Position numbers and translations under genes: made by a program. A DNA stretch of 60,486 nt from an uncultured Saprospiraceae bacterium (GTDB lineage: Bacteria; Bacteroidota; Bacteroidia; Chitinophagales; Saprospiraceae). The notes beneath the pieces were generated by a model, which was given only the letters and a program-made list of their open reading frames with translations, had not been told where the DNA came from and searched no databases. Positions within the stretch are counted from its first letter, which is position 1. Each line of letters begins with the position of its first letter. Location: assembly GCA_938003955.1 (NCBI GenBank), contig CALKXE010000067.1, forward strand, positions 1 to 60,486, read 5' to 3'. Positions 9,401 through 17,696 of the stretch are shown one piece after another.

Positions 9401-10058
9401 TTCCGCCTACAGGGGAAATAGTCGCTTTACCATCATCTGTGTCACTACAAGAAGTAGGAGCATCAAATGTAAAAGTTGCGGTAAGAGGATCACTTCCACC
9501 AGATAATACGGTAGAAACACTAGTAGCAACAAACTTGTCATTGCTATTTCCATTGGCACCATTTGCAATTATTGCGCCTGCATAGACAGTTAAATCTCCA
9601 GTTGCTGATGCAGGAGCTGTCCATTCAGCCATATATGTAACTACGTTTGCTGCAAAATTCTTTGCTGGTTCATGGCCGATGTAAGACTTGCCACCAGCTG
9701 TTTTGACTACGGCACTGGTTTCTGCGGCAGGAGTTGTAAATGTGCCTCCATTTGCTAAGTTTGCTTTTAAGGATACCATTTGAAAGCCGGCTCTTGTTGC
9801 ACTGCCAGAAGTGTTAGTTATTGTTACCGTCAGTGGATATGTACTGTTTGGTGTAACAGATGCTGGGAGCCCTGATATTTCTACTGTCCCTTCTAAACTT
9901 CCTCCTGGGGAATGACATTGTGTACATGCACTGTCATTAGGTGCTCCAGTATATCCGCCGGTTGAAGTTGTAGGATGTTGTCCACTAAATGCAAATAATA
10001 CAATTGCTGCAAAAATGGTGAAACCGATATTCGATTTCTTAGAGAAGAATTTTTTCAT
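6474..10058 (-). CDS. Giant T9SS surface protein: choice-anchor-V head, twelve SprB repeats, sorting tail
   Basis: The product has 1194 residues. A signal peptide (from MKKFFSKKSNIGFTIFAAIV) is followed by a head domain with GGYTGAPNDSACTQCHSPGG; this CxxCH is typical of the choice-anchor V / Reeler-like domain and could bind haem c. Twelve SprB repeats (PF13573) of about 75 residues follow, each with a CNG or CFG start, YxWSNG in the middle and TVTDxxNC near the end. The C-terminus has the type A sorting domain, starting FPNPVSDHLTIEI and ending KVLVVKR, which directs export by the type IX system and attachment to the outer surface. The frame opens 14 codons earlier, but the signal peptide argues for 10058. 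SprB repeats are known from gliding adhesins. Here no gld or spr gene is adjacent, so adhesion is an inference. Confidence 0.88.
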   Translation of the reverse strand: MKKFFSKKSNIGFTIFAAIVLFAFSGQHPTTSTGGYTGAPNDSACTQCHSPGGSLEGTVEISGLPASVTPNSTYPLTVTITNTSGSATRAGFQMVSLKANLANGGTFTTPAAETSAVVKTAGGKSYIGHEPAKNFAANVVTYMAEWTAPASATGDLTVYAGAIIANGANGNSNDKFVATSVSTVLSGGSDPLTATFTFDAPTSCSDTDDGKATISPVGGSGNYSYAWDNGETNAAALMLSAGNHSVTVTDDSNTSISESIFIGSPDPILLNIISQSDAICNGANTGTAEVLATDGNGGFTYNWGNGITGDIQNNLFAGTYNLTATDINNCQQSIMVTIDEPQPIVINITNQTLPSCNGDSDGSISVEAVGGNGDFSYTWLTGMGIANGGTITDLPAGTYALEAFDDEGCNNEISITLNEPSILSIDISSTSPNCFGGADGSATAMSSGGTGSISYAWSNGSNDATQSNLTAGNYEVTATDENNCTIIESVSINEPMSAVTAGILVTNQPNCGNADGTLSAFGDDGTPGYTFLWNDGSTNAVLTNIPAGDYSVTVTDSNGCTSSTEASLTENEGIQLAANNVINNECNGGSLGSASISAAGGEGTYTYIWSNSGTNATENNLAAGAYTITVTDTGNCSGEITIEITEPLPYIANETITHIICAGANNGSISIAPTGGTGTLTYLWNIGSTGTEINNLIPGIYSVSITDELDCTSEKEFVIEEPEAILIEVINTMIPNCPGDSTGMIEISATGGTGTLSYLWSNGDTTTNISNLENGDYTISISDSNGCMVDQSFTLDDPFEIEAMATEVMPSCFDSNDGSLSLLTTGGTGNYIYSWETGGSTPTITNIASGEYNVTITDTNNCSQIFSFMLTAPSEIDPNITSMDVSQNGANDGTAMADPQNGIEPYTYLWSNDSTTAEITGLLPSIYTVTITDVNNCTVIATVVINNGDCNVTSDVDITNISCAGVQDGMISITLTGAVEPINYEWSNGETTSSVDNLGVGTYSVTATDANGCLIQLVGFEITAPEELSIENIVITDASSSEATDGSISFEIQGGTGAITIEYTDAFGQLIDVENFENIPAGIYGVIITDQNGCIKLFTPFEVGFTTSTSEVSIKASIFPNPVSDHLTIEIDNSQTLSSLPVIYDLTGRITEAPISKTNNRYTANVSNLHGGIYYIKLTNNDEIKLLKVLVVKR

Positions 10059-10328
10059 AATGTATAAATTAAGATAGTACGCAAGATAGAAAAACATCAT
10101 ATATTACTAGCTTTAAATGAATAATATATAATGATAAGTCGCCGATGATATAAGGCTCATGAGTATGGAATTGCCAATTGGATAAACTACCTTTAAGTTA
10201 AAATTTTAAAACGATGTGTTAATCCGTTATTCCCATGACTAATTTTGATTAAATATTTGGTTATTTACCATTAATATTAATTCTGTTTGAAATTGGTATA
10301 ACAAATTGCTTTAAATAAAAAGAGCTAA

Positions 10329-11567
10329 ATGATTTTAAGAATGTTTGATTTTATTTCCCATCTGACAATATTAGGTGTAGTGGTGATCTTGTTTAGTTCT
10401 TGCAATACTAAAGAAGTAGATAAAGTAGCCGTTCTATCTCAAACGGTGGAATCTCATGTTGAAGTTATAGTAGGTGCTCAAAATGTAGCGGAATATCATC
10501 CTCTTCTTGTTGGGAAGACTGTTGGAATGGTGGTTAATCAGACAAGTGTAATTGGTGAGGACCACTTGGTAGATTCGTTGCTTAGGTTAGCTGTTAATAT
10601 CAAAATGATCTTTGCTCCCGAGCACGGATTTCGAGGAGAGGCCGATGCTGGCGAACAGATAAAGGATAGTAAAGATTCTAAGACAGGCATTCCAGTTGTT
10701 TCTCTTTATGGAAAGAAGAAAAAACCGGTCAAAGAAGATCTTGAAGGAATTGATGTTATTGTTTTTGACATTCAAGATGTTGGAGCGAGATTCTACACAT
10801 ATATATCGTCACTTCATTATGTCATGGAAGCTTGCGCTGAAAATGGTATTTCAATCATTGTCTTAGATAGACCAAACCCCAATGCACACTACATCGACGG
10901 ACCGATGCTAGAAGAGAAATATAAATCTTTTGTGGGGATGCACCCCGTGCCTGTTGTCTATGGAATGACGATAGGAGAGTATGCTCAGATGATTAATGGT
11001 GAAGGCTGGCTGAACAAAGGACTAAAAGCAGACCTTACAGTGATAAAAAACAGAGCATACACCCATGATACATATTATAATCTCCCTATAAAACCATCCC
11101 CAAACCTTCCGAATATAAAATCTATCTTTCTTTATCCTTCATTATGCTTTTTTGAAGGGACTAAGATGAGTGTCGGTCGAGGAACGAATACTCAATTTCA
11201 AGTAATGGGACACCCGAAGTATACTGGAGGCGATTATAAATTCACACCTATTGCTGGTCCTGGAGCTAAGTATCCAAAGCATGAAAACAAAGAATGCAAT
11301 GGTAGAGACTTAACAAAGTTAACCAAAGGAAATTTACATGAATTAGGAAGACTAGATCTTTCTTACCTCATTGATAGCTATGCTAATTTAGAAAGTCAGA
11401 ATATTCCTTTCTTTAATGATAATAACTTCTTTGAGAAGTTGGCAGGGACTATTGATTTAAGAACTCAGATTAAGGCAGGAGAGACGGAGGAAGAGATTCG
11501 AGCGACTTGGCAGGATGGGTTGGAGGAATTTAAGAAGGTAAGAGGGAAGTATTTGTTGTATGAATAA
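10329..11567 (+). CDS. namZ: DUF1343 lipoprotein, NamZ-type exo-beta-N-acetylmuramidase
   Basis: The 412-residue product belongs to the DUF1343 / NamZ family, which removes terminal N-acetylmuramic acid from peptidoglycan fragments and so feeds wall recycling. Family hallmarks are visible: FAPEHGFRGEADAG, then DIQDVGARFYTYISSLHY, then LDRPNPN, and SVGRGTNTQFQ later. An N-terminal lipoprotein signal ends in FSSC, placing the enzyme at the periplasmic face of a membrane. Two in-frame ATGs (10329, 10344) are possible starts and both keep the signal. The palindromic terminator at 11640 follows. The Mpl ligase at 29690 would act later in the same recycling route. Activity is inferred from the family. 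Confidence 0.85.
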   Translation: MILRMFDFISHLTILGVVVILFSSCNTKEVDKVAVLSQTVESHVEVIVGAQNVAEYHPLLVGKTVGMVVNQTSVIGEDHLVDSLLRLAVNIKMIFAPEHGFRGEADAGEQIKDSKDSKTGIPVVSLYGKKKKPVKEDLEGIDVIVFDIQDVGARFYTYISSLHYVMEACAENGISIIVLDRPNPNAHYIDGPMLEEKYKSFVGMHPVPVVYGMTIGEYAQMINGEGWLNKGLKADLTVIKNRAYTHDTYYNLPIKPSPNLPNIKSIFLYPSLCFFEGTKMSVGRGTNTQFQVMGHPKYTGGDYKFTPIAGPGAKYPKHENKECNGRDLTKLTKGNLHELGRLDLSYLIDSYANLESQNIPFFNDNNFFEKLAGTIDLRTQIKAGETEEEIRATWQDGLEEFKKVRGKYLLYE

Positions 11568-11639
11568 ATACTATAGATTTTACATCTATAAGACTTACTT
11601 GTAGGCAGATTTATCAATACCTATAATGATGTTAATTTA

Positions 11640-11671
11640 TAGCTAAACAAGTTTAGCTATTATATTTTATT
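11640..11671 (+). terminator. Palindromic terminator after the NamZ gene
   Basis: TAGCTAAAC-AA-GTTTAGCTA is a perfect 9-bp inverted repeat followed by TTATATTTTATTC. It lies 73 bp after the stop codon. Confidence 0.55.
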
Positions 11672-11790
11672 CTTGATTTCGTATATATAGATATTATCCA
11701 GTTTTAACAACCATTTAACCCCTCCAACAGTTACATTTACCATATTATCTTGTCTTTATAGCATACAGGATAATCAACAAAATATTTATT

Positions 11791-12465
11791 ATGAAGAATA
11801 TATTTCAAGTTATTGCATTTTCATTATTTGCTTTTACAGCAATGGGCCAGTCGATGACAACAGCTCAAGATAGTGATCCAGCGGCAAAAAAAATCCTTGA
11901 TAAACTCAAGAAGGAATATGATACATATAAGTCTATGGAAGTCAACTTTGATCTAATCTTGGAACTGCCTGGACAAGAGGCTGAAACTCAAAAAGGATCA
12001 GTCATCCAACAAAATGAAATGTATTTTATGGATATGAAGGACAGAGCTATCTATTCTAATACGGAGTATGTTTGGTTGCATATAAAGAAAAATAATGAGG
12101 TGCAAATCAATGATGCTGATATGGGAGATGAAGAGAATATGCTTTCACCAAAGGATATGCTCAAGCTCTATGAATCAGGAGATTTTGTCTATGCGATCAC
12201 TGCAGAGCCTCTTTTAGATGGTAAAAAAGTGACACAGATCGAGTTCAAGCCACTGGATAGGGATAGTGAATTTTCAAAAATGGCACTCTATGTCGACAAA
12301 AAGACTAAAGAAATGGCACAAATGAAGGTTTTTTCAAAGGACGGAGGCAAATATACCTTGAAAATAAACGATATTGTGGCCAATAAGAAATATGCGCTGG
12401 AGACATTCAAATTTGATGAGTCTAAGTTTCCAGGAATACATATAGAAGATCTGAGGATTGATTAA
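11791..12465 (+). CDS. LolA-like outer-membrane lipoprotein carrier
   Basis: The 224-residue product has a signal peptide (MKNIFQVIAFSLFAFTAMGQ) and a LolA-type fold: KKILDKLKKEYDTYKSMEVN at the start of the mature protein, then repeating short strands with KGSVIQQNEMYFMD and a late KYALETFKFDESKFPG. LolA ferries lipoproteins across the periplasm from the LolCDE exporter to the outer membrane. Bacteroidota have several LolA-like paralogues, so the exact client is unknown. The gene stands alone and ends in a strong terminator at 12495. Confidence 0.75.
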   Translation: MKNIFQVIAFSLFAFTAMGQSMTTAQDSDPAAKKILDKLKKEYDTYKSMEVNFDLILELPGQEAETQKGSVIQQNEMYFMDMKDRAIYSNTEYVWLHIKKNNEVQINDADMGDEENMLSPKDMLKLYESGDFVYAITAEPLLDGKKVTQIEFKPLDRDSEFSKMALYVDKKTKEMAQMKVFSKDGGKYTLKINDIVANKKYALETFKFDESKFPGIHIEDLRID

Positions 12466-12494
12466 TAGAACCATTTCTCAGTTTACCAACCGTA

Positions 12495-12527
12495 GCGATT
12501 CTTAAGTAATTAAGAATCGCTTTTTTT
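12495..12527 (+). terminator. Strong Rho-independent terminator after the LolA-like gene
   Basis: GCGATTCTTAA-GTAA-TTAAGAATCGC is a perfect 11-bp stem with a four-base loop followed by seven T. It lies 30 bp after the stop codon. Confidence 0.9.
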
Positions 12528-12709
12528 ATTCTATGAATGCAGTGATCAAATTGTATTGATCAATCAGTTTATGTGCTTAGATTCGATACGTTTCACCTCG
12601 AAATAAATACGTTTCATCCATTTTGAACAAACATATCCTTCTAAAATCTATTTATATTATATTCGCAATTCAATTTGTAATTATAATTAAGTAACTAAAA
12701 ACAATATAA

Positions 12710-13060
12710 ATGGGAAATGCAAAATATAATATCGATAGATATGATTATTCATTAGAACTACAGCCAACTGATGAGGGGAAAAGATCAAAAACATTTGCAT
12801 CGATCTCTTTATTCTCAAATGGTAAAAACGTAGCGGATATGAATTTTTTAAATCCAGGGGAAGAGCCAGGAAGAAAATACTTTGCCGGCGAACAGCTAAA
12901 CATAGATTTGATATATGAAAAATTAGCACCAACTATAGATATGTTGAGATACGAAAAGCCACTTAGGCTTTTAATATGGCATGGAGGTACTCATGACGAA
13001 CCTACACACATAGAAGCTAGATTAGATACTGAAGACTTAGGAGAGGTAGGTCATAAATAA
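12710..13060 (+). CDS. Unrecognised 116-residue cytoplasmic protein
   Basis: I do not recognise this gene. It encodes a soluble, charged protein without signal peptide or membrane segment. It starts MGNAKYNIDRYDYSLELQ and ends in a conserved-looking block, PLRLLIWHGGTHDEPTHIEA. It is a monocistronic unit: terminators lie on both sides (12495 and 13083), the start codon is preceded by an A-rich leader, and codon use resembles the neighbours. These points favour a real expressed gene. Confidence 0.6.
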   Translation: MGNAKYNIDRYDYSLELQPTDEGKRSKTFASISLFSNGKNVADMNFLNPGEEPGRKYFAGEQLNIDLIYEKLAPTIDMLRYEKPLRLLIWHGGTHDEPTHIEARLDTEDLGEVGHK

Positions 13061-13082
13061 GTTTAGAACATATAATATCATG

Positions 13083-13115
13083 AAAATGCTGTGCAAAACG
13101 CACGGCATTTTTAAT
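13083..13115 (+). terminator. Rho-independent terminator after the 116-residue protein gene
   Basis: ATGCTGTGC-AAAAC-GCACGGCAT is a 9-bp stem (one G-U pair) followed by TTTTTAATTTT, 25 bp after the stop codon. Confidence 0.8.
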
Positions 13116-13203
13116 TTTCAAACTTGCATAATTAGATATTCTTAATTTTTTATATAGAAATATATAAATATGTAAAGGATTTTTGGCAATTTCGCAGCCT
13201 ATT

Positions 13204-14211
13204 ATGATGGAAGAAGTAACAGAATTACAATCATATCTCGCGGTCCCCCGAGATATTACACTTATAGCACACAGAAACCCTGATGGTGACGCATTAGGTA
13301 GTGCCCTAGGTTTAAGGTTGTATCTAGAGAAAAAGGGACATTTCGTAAAGATTGTAATGCCAAGTGAGAGTCCAAATATATTTTCATATTTGCCTCATTT
13401 TTACGACGTAATCGTGTTTGATTTACGGCATGATGATGCAAGAGCAGCATTGAAAGATGCTGAATGCATATTTTGCTTAGACTTCAACGGGTTGGATAGA
13501 GTAGATAAGCTAGGAGCAACTATACAAGAATCGAAAGCCGTGAAGGTCCTTATTGATCATCACTTAGATCCTGAACCTTTTGTAGATCATATGTTTTCTG
13601 ATACGGAAGCTAGTTCTACTTGCGAGTTAGTTTATAACTTTATCGAGGATATGGGAGATGCACATCTTGTGGATGCTAAAATAGGAGAATGTCTATTTAC
13701 TGGTTTGATTACTGATACTGGTTCATTCAAATATAATACAAGGCCAAATACTTATAGCGTTGCCGCGAAATTGAAAATAGCGGGAGTCGATGACTATAAA
13801 TTAAATGACACGATAAGTAATAGTCTTAAACCAAAGAACCTTAAGTTATTAGGTCACTGTCTAGCCAATAGGATGGAAATCATGGAAGAGTATGGCGCAG
13901 CATATATCTATCTGACTAAGAAAGATTACTCTGATTTTAATATTCAAAGAGGAGATACAGAAGGTATAGTGAATTATATGTTGATGATAAAATCTATAAA
14001 AGTTGCTGCTTTTATTACACAACAACCAAGTATAGTTAAAATCTCACTTAGAAGTAAAGGCGATATATCAGTACAGAAGATAGCGTCAGAAAACTTCAAT
14101 GGTGGAGGACATAAGAATGCTTCAGGAGGTGCACAATATGGTTCGTTATCTGATATACTAGATAAGTTTAAAAGAATCATACCTGATTATTTACCAAAAA
14201 TAGAAGCTTAG
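13204..14211 (+). CDS. nrnA: DHH-family phosphoesterase, NrnA-type nanoRNase / pAp phosphatase
   Basis: The product has 335 residues, as usual for NrnA. It degrades RNA fragments of two to five nucleotides and may hydrolyse 3'-phosphoadenosine 5'-phosphate. The DHH domain has HRNPDGDALGS (Asp27 and Asp29 as metal ligands), then DFNGLDRVDKLG, then LIDHHLDPE (Asp118-His119-His120) and GLITDTGSFKY. The DHHA1 domain ends with the substrate motif NGGGHKNASGG. The frame opens seven codons upstream at a TTG, but the ATG at 13204 (or 13207) gives the expected N-terminus. The FKBP gene follows after 54 bp on the same strand, so co-transcription is possible. Confidence 0.88.
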   Translation: MMEEVTELQSYLAVPRDITLIAHRNPDGDALGSALGLRLYLEKKGHFVKIVMPSESPNIFSYLPHFYDVIVFDLRHDDARAALKDAECIFCLDFNGLDRVDKLGATIQESKAVKVLIDHHLDPEPFVDHMFSDTEASSTCELVYNFIEDMGDAHLVDAKIGECLFTGLITDTGSFKYNTRPNTYSVAAKLKIAGVDDYKLNDTISNSLKPKNLKLLGHCLANRMEIMEEYGAAYIYLTKKDYSDFNIQRGDTEGIVNYMLMIKSIKVAAFITQQPSIVKISLRSKGDISVQKIASENFNGGGHKNASGGAQYGSLSDILDKFKRIIPDYLPKIEA

Positions 14212-14265
14212 CTTGAATTTATCACGTTCAAGGGCTTAAAATTTCATATATAAAATAATAATAAA

Positions 14266-15165
14266 ATGCTTAAAAGGATATTAGTTTGTTTCGTAGTTAT
14301 CTCAATGGTAGCTTGTGGACAGAAAGGAGAAAAAGAACTAGTAACACCTAGTGGATTCCCATATACACACGCAAAGGTGGGAACTGTGAAATCAAATCCT
14401 GGAGATTTTGTTTCATTTACTTTGAAGGTTGAAGGTAGTGATGATAGCGTTTTGCAAGACCTCCAAGAAGGACCTAATATGCCTGTGATGCAATTACCTT
14501 CTCCAGAAAATCCGCAAAAGCAAACACTTCCATTATTACCATTACTAGAAGCAATGGAAAGTGCAGCAATAGGAGATACTTTAATTATTACAATGCCGAT
14601 GGATTCAATTCCTCAAATGAAGAGTAATCCACAGTTTGCAAATTTAGAATATCTAAAATATACACTTGTATTGATAGATATAAAGGATGAAGCCGCTAGA
14701 AAAGCTGCAGATGAAGAGCTAAGACTAGAACGAGAGGCAGCAATGGAAGTTTCTAAAAAGAGAATTCCTGGAATTGAAAAAATGATTGCTACAACTCTTA
14801 GCGACTATAGAGGTGGGAAACTCAAAACAGAACAATTAGATAATGGGTTGAAGTACATAATCCATGAGCAAGGATTAGGTGTTCAAGCGGTAAATGATGA
14901 TAGAGTTGCAGTTGATTACTATGGTGTAACATTAGAAGGAAAAATGTTTGATAATAGTTTTATGAGGGGAGCTCCTTATACATTTCCTTTAGGAAAAGGT
15001 CAGGTTATAAAAGGATGGGATTTTGGTATTCCGTTGTTAAAAGAAGGTGGTAAAGCAACTCTCTTTATTCCTTACGATTTAGCATATGGTGAAGCAGGAA
15101 GCCCTCCTAATATAGGTCCTAAAGCGGAATTAGTGTTCTACGTAGAACTTGTGAAAGTAAATTAA
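14266..15165 (+). CDS. Lipoprotein peptidyl-prolyl isomerase with tandem FKBP-like domains
   Basis: The 299-residue product has a lipoprotein signal (MLKRILVCFVVISMVACGQ, Cys17). Residues of about 30-145 look like a degenerate FKBP-like domain (GDFVSFTLKVEG ... AAIGDTLIITMPMD ... LEYLKYTLVLIDI). A charged helical linker follows. The C-terminal FKBP domain is complete: DRVAVDYYGVTLEGKMFDNS, PLGKGQVIKGWDFGIPLL, then FIPYDLAYGEAG and ELVFYVELVKV. It would catalyse proline isomerisation for proteins in the periplasm. Most such lipoproteins carry a helical dimerisation domain instead of a second FKBP-like module. A long hairpin at 15183 follows the gene. Confidence 0.85.
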   Translation: MLKRILVCFVVISMVACGQKGEKELVTPSGFPYTHAKVGTVKSNPGDFVSFTLKVEGSDDSVLQDLQEGPNMPVMQLPSPENPQKQTLPLLPLLEAMESAAIGDTLIITMPMDSIPQMKSNPQFANLEYLKYTLVLIDIKDEAARKAADEELRLEREAAMEVSKKRIPGIEKMIATTLSDYRGGKLKTEQLDNGLKYIIHEQGLGVQAVNDDRVAVDYYGVTLEGKMFDNSFMRGAPYTFPLGKGQVIKGWDFGIPLLKEGGKATLFIPYDLAYGEAGSPPNIGPKAELVFYVELVKVN

Positions 15166-15182
15166 ATAAGGTTTTATATTTT

Positions 15183-15237
15183 AAAGCGTTAAATCGTGAT
15201 TAACTGATGATATTCAGTGGTCACGATTTAACGCTTT
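15183..15237. terminator. Long perfect hairpin between the FKBP gene and prfB
   Basis: AAAGCGTTAAATCGTGA pairs perfectly over 17 bp with TCACGATTTAACGCTTT. Inside it, ACTGA/TCAGT forms a second stem. Flanking A and T runs make it a likely bidirectional terminator, 17 bp after the FKBP stop codon and 50 bp before prfB. Confidence 0.75.
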
Positions 15238-15250
15238 ATTATTTTAAGGA

Positions 15251-15258
15251 TAGTTTTG
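15251..15258 (+). promoter_or_regulatory. -7 box (TAGTTTTG) for prfB
   Basis: TAGTTTTG matches TAnnTTTG and lies 29 bp before the prfB ATG. The -33 region would fall inside the right arm of the preceding hairpin, where no good TTTG is visible. Confidence 0.4.
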
Positions 15259-15287
15259 CTCAATTAAATTAAAAAAAACTTAGACCA

Positions 15288-16361
15288 ATGACTTCAGATC
15301 AACTCAATGAATTGAAAGATAGACTGGTACTGATTAGAGGATATCTCGATGTAGATAAACGATTGTCGGAAATTGAGGAGAAAGAACAACTAAGTTTAGA
15401 TCCTGACCTATGGAGTGACCCTAAGAAAGCGGAAGTGCTGCTCAAGGAGCTGAAAAGTCATAAGAACTGGGTAGAAAAGTATAACAAAATAAAGGAAATC
15501 GTTGATGATGCTGAAGTGCTTTTGGAGTTCCAGAAAATGGGAGAAGCAACGGAGGAAGAAGTCAACATAAGATACAACGAAGCTGCAGCAATTATTGAAG
15601 ATGTCGAGTTTAGATCTACATTAAACAGGGAAGAAGATGAGCTATCATGTATTCTTGAGATTAATGCTGGCGCCGGAGGAACAGAAGCATGTGATTGGTC
15701 AGAGATGCTCTATAGAATGTATGTAAGATGGGGCGAGCAGAATAATATGAAAGTTTCGGAACTGAACCGTGTTGATGGTGAAGTCGCTGGGATAAAAAGT
15801 GTAACGCTACAGTTAGAAGGAGAATATGCCTTTGGATTACTGCAGGGTGAAAACGGAGTGCATAGATTAGTAAGAGTGAGTCCGTATAACTCTCAAGGAA
15901 AAAGAATGACATCATTTGCTTCGGTATTTGTACATCCAATGATAGATGATAGTATAGAAATAGAAGTAAATCCTGCTGATATAGAATGGGATACTTTCCG
16001 TGCATCAGGAGCAGGGGGACAACACGTAAACAAGACTGAATCAGCGGTAAGAGTAAGGCACCTTCCAAGTGGAATAACTGCGGAGTGTCAGGACGGTAGA
16101 TCACAACTCCAAAATAGAGAGATAGCGATGAGAATGCTAAAGTCTCGGCTATATGAAGTAGAATTAGAAAAGCAGAGAGCTGAAAAAGCTGAAATCGAAG
16201 CTGGTAAAATGAAAAATGAGTGGGGGAGTCAAATCAGATCATATGTCTTAGACGACAGACGAGTAAAGGATCATAGAACCAAAGCCGAGAACAGAAATAC
16301 GGATGCTGTTTTAGATGGCGATATAGAGATGTTCCTCAAGGCATACTTGATGTGGAAATAA
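15288..16361 (+). CDS. prfB: Peptide chain release factor 2
   Basis: The 357-residue product reads UGA and UAA stop codons and triggers peptide release on the ribosome. The universal GGQ loop is present ([18 protein letters not shown]). The stop-codon recognition tripeptide region reads [14 protein letters not shown], with SPY where the textbook RF2 motif is SPF. The N-terminus ([17 protein letters not shown]) aligns with the site where many prfB genes have a programmed +1 frameshift at an in-frame UGA; here CTC GAT is read straight through in one frame. The full length and continuous frame support the ATG at 15288. The MtfA-like gene converges only 6 bp downstream. Confidence 0.95.
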   Translation: MTSDQLNELKDRLVLIRGYLDVDKRLSEIEEKEQLSLDPDLWSDPKKAEVLLKELKSHKNWVEKYNKIKEIVDDAEVLLEFQKMGEATEEEVNIRYNEAAAIIEDVEFRSTLNREEDELSCILEINAGAGGTEACDWSEMLYRMYVRWGEQNNMKVSELNRVDGEVAGIKSVTLQLEGEYAFGLLQGENGVHRLVRVSPYNSQGKRMTSFASVFVHPMIDDSIEIEVNPADIEWDTFRASGAGGQHVNKTESAVRVRHLPSGITAECQDGRSQLQNREIAMRMLKSRLYEVELEKQRAEKAEIEAGKMKNEWGSQIRSYVLDDRRVKDHRTKAENRNTDAVLDGDIEMFLKAYLMWK

Positions 16362-16367
16362 CTAATT

Positions 16368-17102
16368 TTATTTTGTGTTTTGTTGCATTAATAACGGATC
16401 CTGATTTAATAATTCGGTTAAAGTTCTATAGATTTCGGGCAGTCGTTTATTAAATTCTTCTGGCTGTTCAAAAAATGTTTCGATACATACAGCAAACATT
16501 TCTTTCATATTAATGCCACCATAATCTTTTAGAAATCGATTGTTTCCACTTCTTATTATATGCATTTTATCAAATGCTAATTCTGCCCATTTTACCCATT
16601 CGATCTTTTTGAAAAACCAATTGAATATCTGATCAAATCCATCTTCAGCTTCTATTACATGTGCCATCTCGTGAAGAGCTACATTGACGGCATCATACGG
16701 ATATATATATCCTTCTTGCACATCTTTCCAAGAAAAATAGATCATCGCATTATCAAAATCAATGTGTCCGAGAAATGGTTCTCCAAATCCTGGATACATA
16801 TATCTATAGGGTTTGACAACGATATTGGTAAATTTTGTTGGGAGATAATTATTCAACCCAAAAGTGATCTGAATGATAGAACTACCGATGACTGCTCTCA
16901 TCTCTCTCGTCACGCTTGGTAATTCAGCTGAACGAAATGATAATATACTCAGTAAATGATAGAGTCTTAATCTAAATTTACCTTGCAGGTTTTTATCCAA
17001 TAAAGAATAATATGCATTGTAGTGTAGTAGAATAATGTGGTAATCCTTATCAATGTCTTCCGGAACAAATCTATGGATATGCTTTATATAGAATGCTTTC
17101 AT
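16368..17102 (-). CDS. MtfA-type zinc metallopeptidase
   Basis: The 244-residue cytoplasmic protein carries the gluzincin motif HEMAH (His144, His148) in VALHEMAHVIEAEDG. The downstream glutamate expected as third zinc ligand lies in NMKEMFAVCIETFFE (Glu201). This layout fits the MtfA / YeeI family (PF06167), aminopeptidase-like enzymes; in E. coli MtfA binds the glucose repressor Mlc. No Mlc or PTS gene is nearby, so the regulatory role should not be transferred. The gene is single and converges with prfB at a 6-bp gap without an obvious terminator. Confidence 0.8.
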   Translation of the reverse strand: MKAFYIKHIHRFVPEDIDKDYHIILLHYNAYYSLLDKNLQGKFRLRLYHLLSILSFRSAELPSVTREMRAVIGSSIIQITFGLNNYLPTKFTNIVVKPYRYMYPGFGEPFLGHIDFDNAMIYFSWKDVQEGYIYPYDAVNVALHEMAHVIEAEDGFDQIFNWFFKKIEWVKWAELAFDKMHIIRSGNNRFLKDYGGINMKEMFAVCIETFFEQPEEFNKRLPEIYRTLTELLNQDPLLMQQNTK

Positions 17103-17198
17103 AGGAAGTAGTGTTAATTGATTAGCTAGTATCTATTATAATTCAATATTAGTGAAAATGGTTCTAAGTGATTACCCTGATTTTTCTGTAAAATAGGT

Positions 17199-17206
17199 TA
17201 ATTTTG
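17199..17206 (+). promoter_or_regulatory. -7 box (TAATTTTG) for the 17258 lipoprotein gene
   Basis: TAATTTTG matches TAnnTTTG, 51 bp before the ATG at 17258. The -33 region is T-rich but has no clear TTTG. Confidence 0.35.
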
Positions 17207-17257
17207 TGCTTGTGGATAGATTTTTGCCAAAAGTAAAATGATTAACGAAGTTTATTT

Positions 17258-17656
17258 ATGAGAATTCTCCCTTTTTGTTTTTTAATGATTTTACTTAGTC
17301 TACAGAGTTGTCTTCCTTTAGATGATAAAAGTGAAGTAATCTCGTTTTGGACTGATTCAGATTTAGAAGCTGATATTAATTATACCTTGTATATAAATGA
17401 AATAGAGGCAGGTGTAATATCCAAAAGCTATGAAAGCACAGTATGCGGTATGGAAGGCTTGATAAATGTTAATATTTTAGATGAAAAAGATATGAACCTC
17501 GAAATACGAAATAGTAATGGACAGATAGTGAATATAGGTATCATTAACCTTTCGTCACCATCTACAGGTATTATGGTGAAACCCAATATTGAGGATACAA
17601 TTTATGTTTCACACGATATAGATGACCCATGTACGCTTGTGCGAATTAGATGGTGA
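17258..17656 (+). CDS. Small lipoprotein of unknown function
   Basis: The 132-residue product begins with a lipoprotein signal (MRILPFCFLMILLSLQSC, Cys18). The mature part is short-strand, acidic and probably an Ig-like beta sandwich, with a possible disulphide between the Cys in STVCGMEG and the one in DDPCTLVRI. I do not recognise a family. It lies 40 bp before the flavin reductase gene on the same strand, so the two may be co-transcribed, although their functions need not be linked. Confidence 0.6.
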   Translation: MRILPFCFLMILLSLQSCLPLDDKSEVISFWTDSDLEADINYTLYINEIEAGVISKSYESTVCGMEGLINVNILDEKDMNLEIRNSNGQIVNIGIINLSSPSTGIMVKPNIEDTIYVSHDIDDPCTLVRIRW

Positions 17657-17696
17657 GATTCATAATTAATTTGGTCAATTAGTAAATAGAAAGCCA

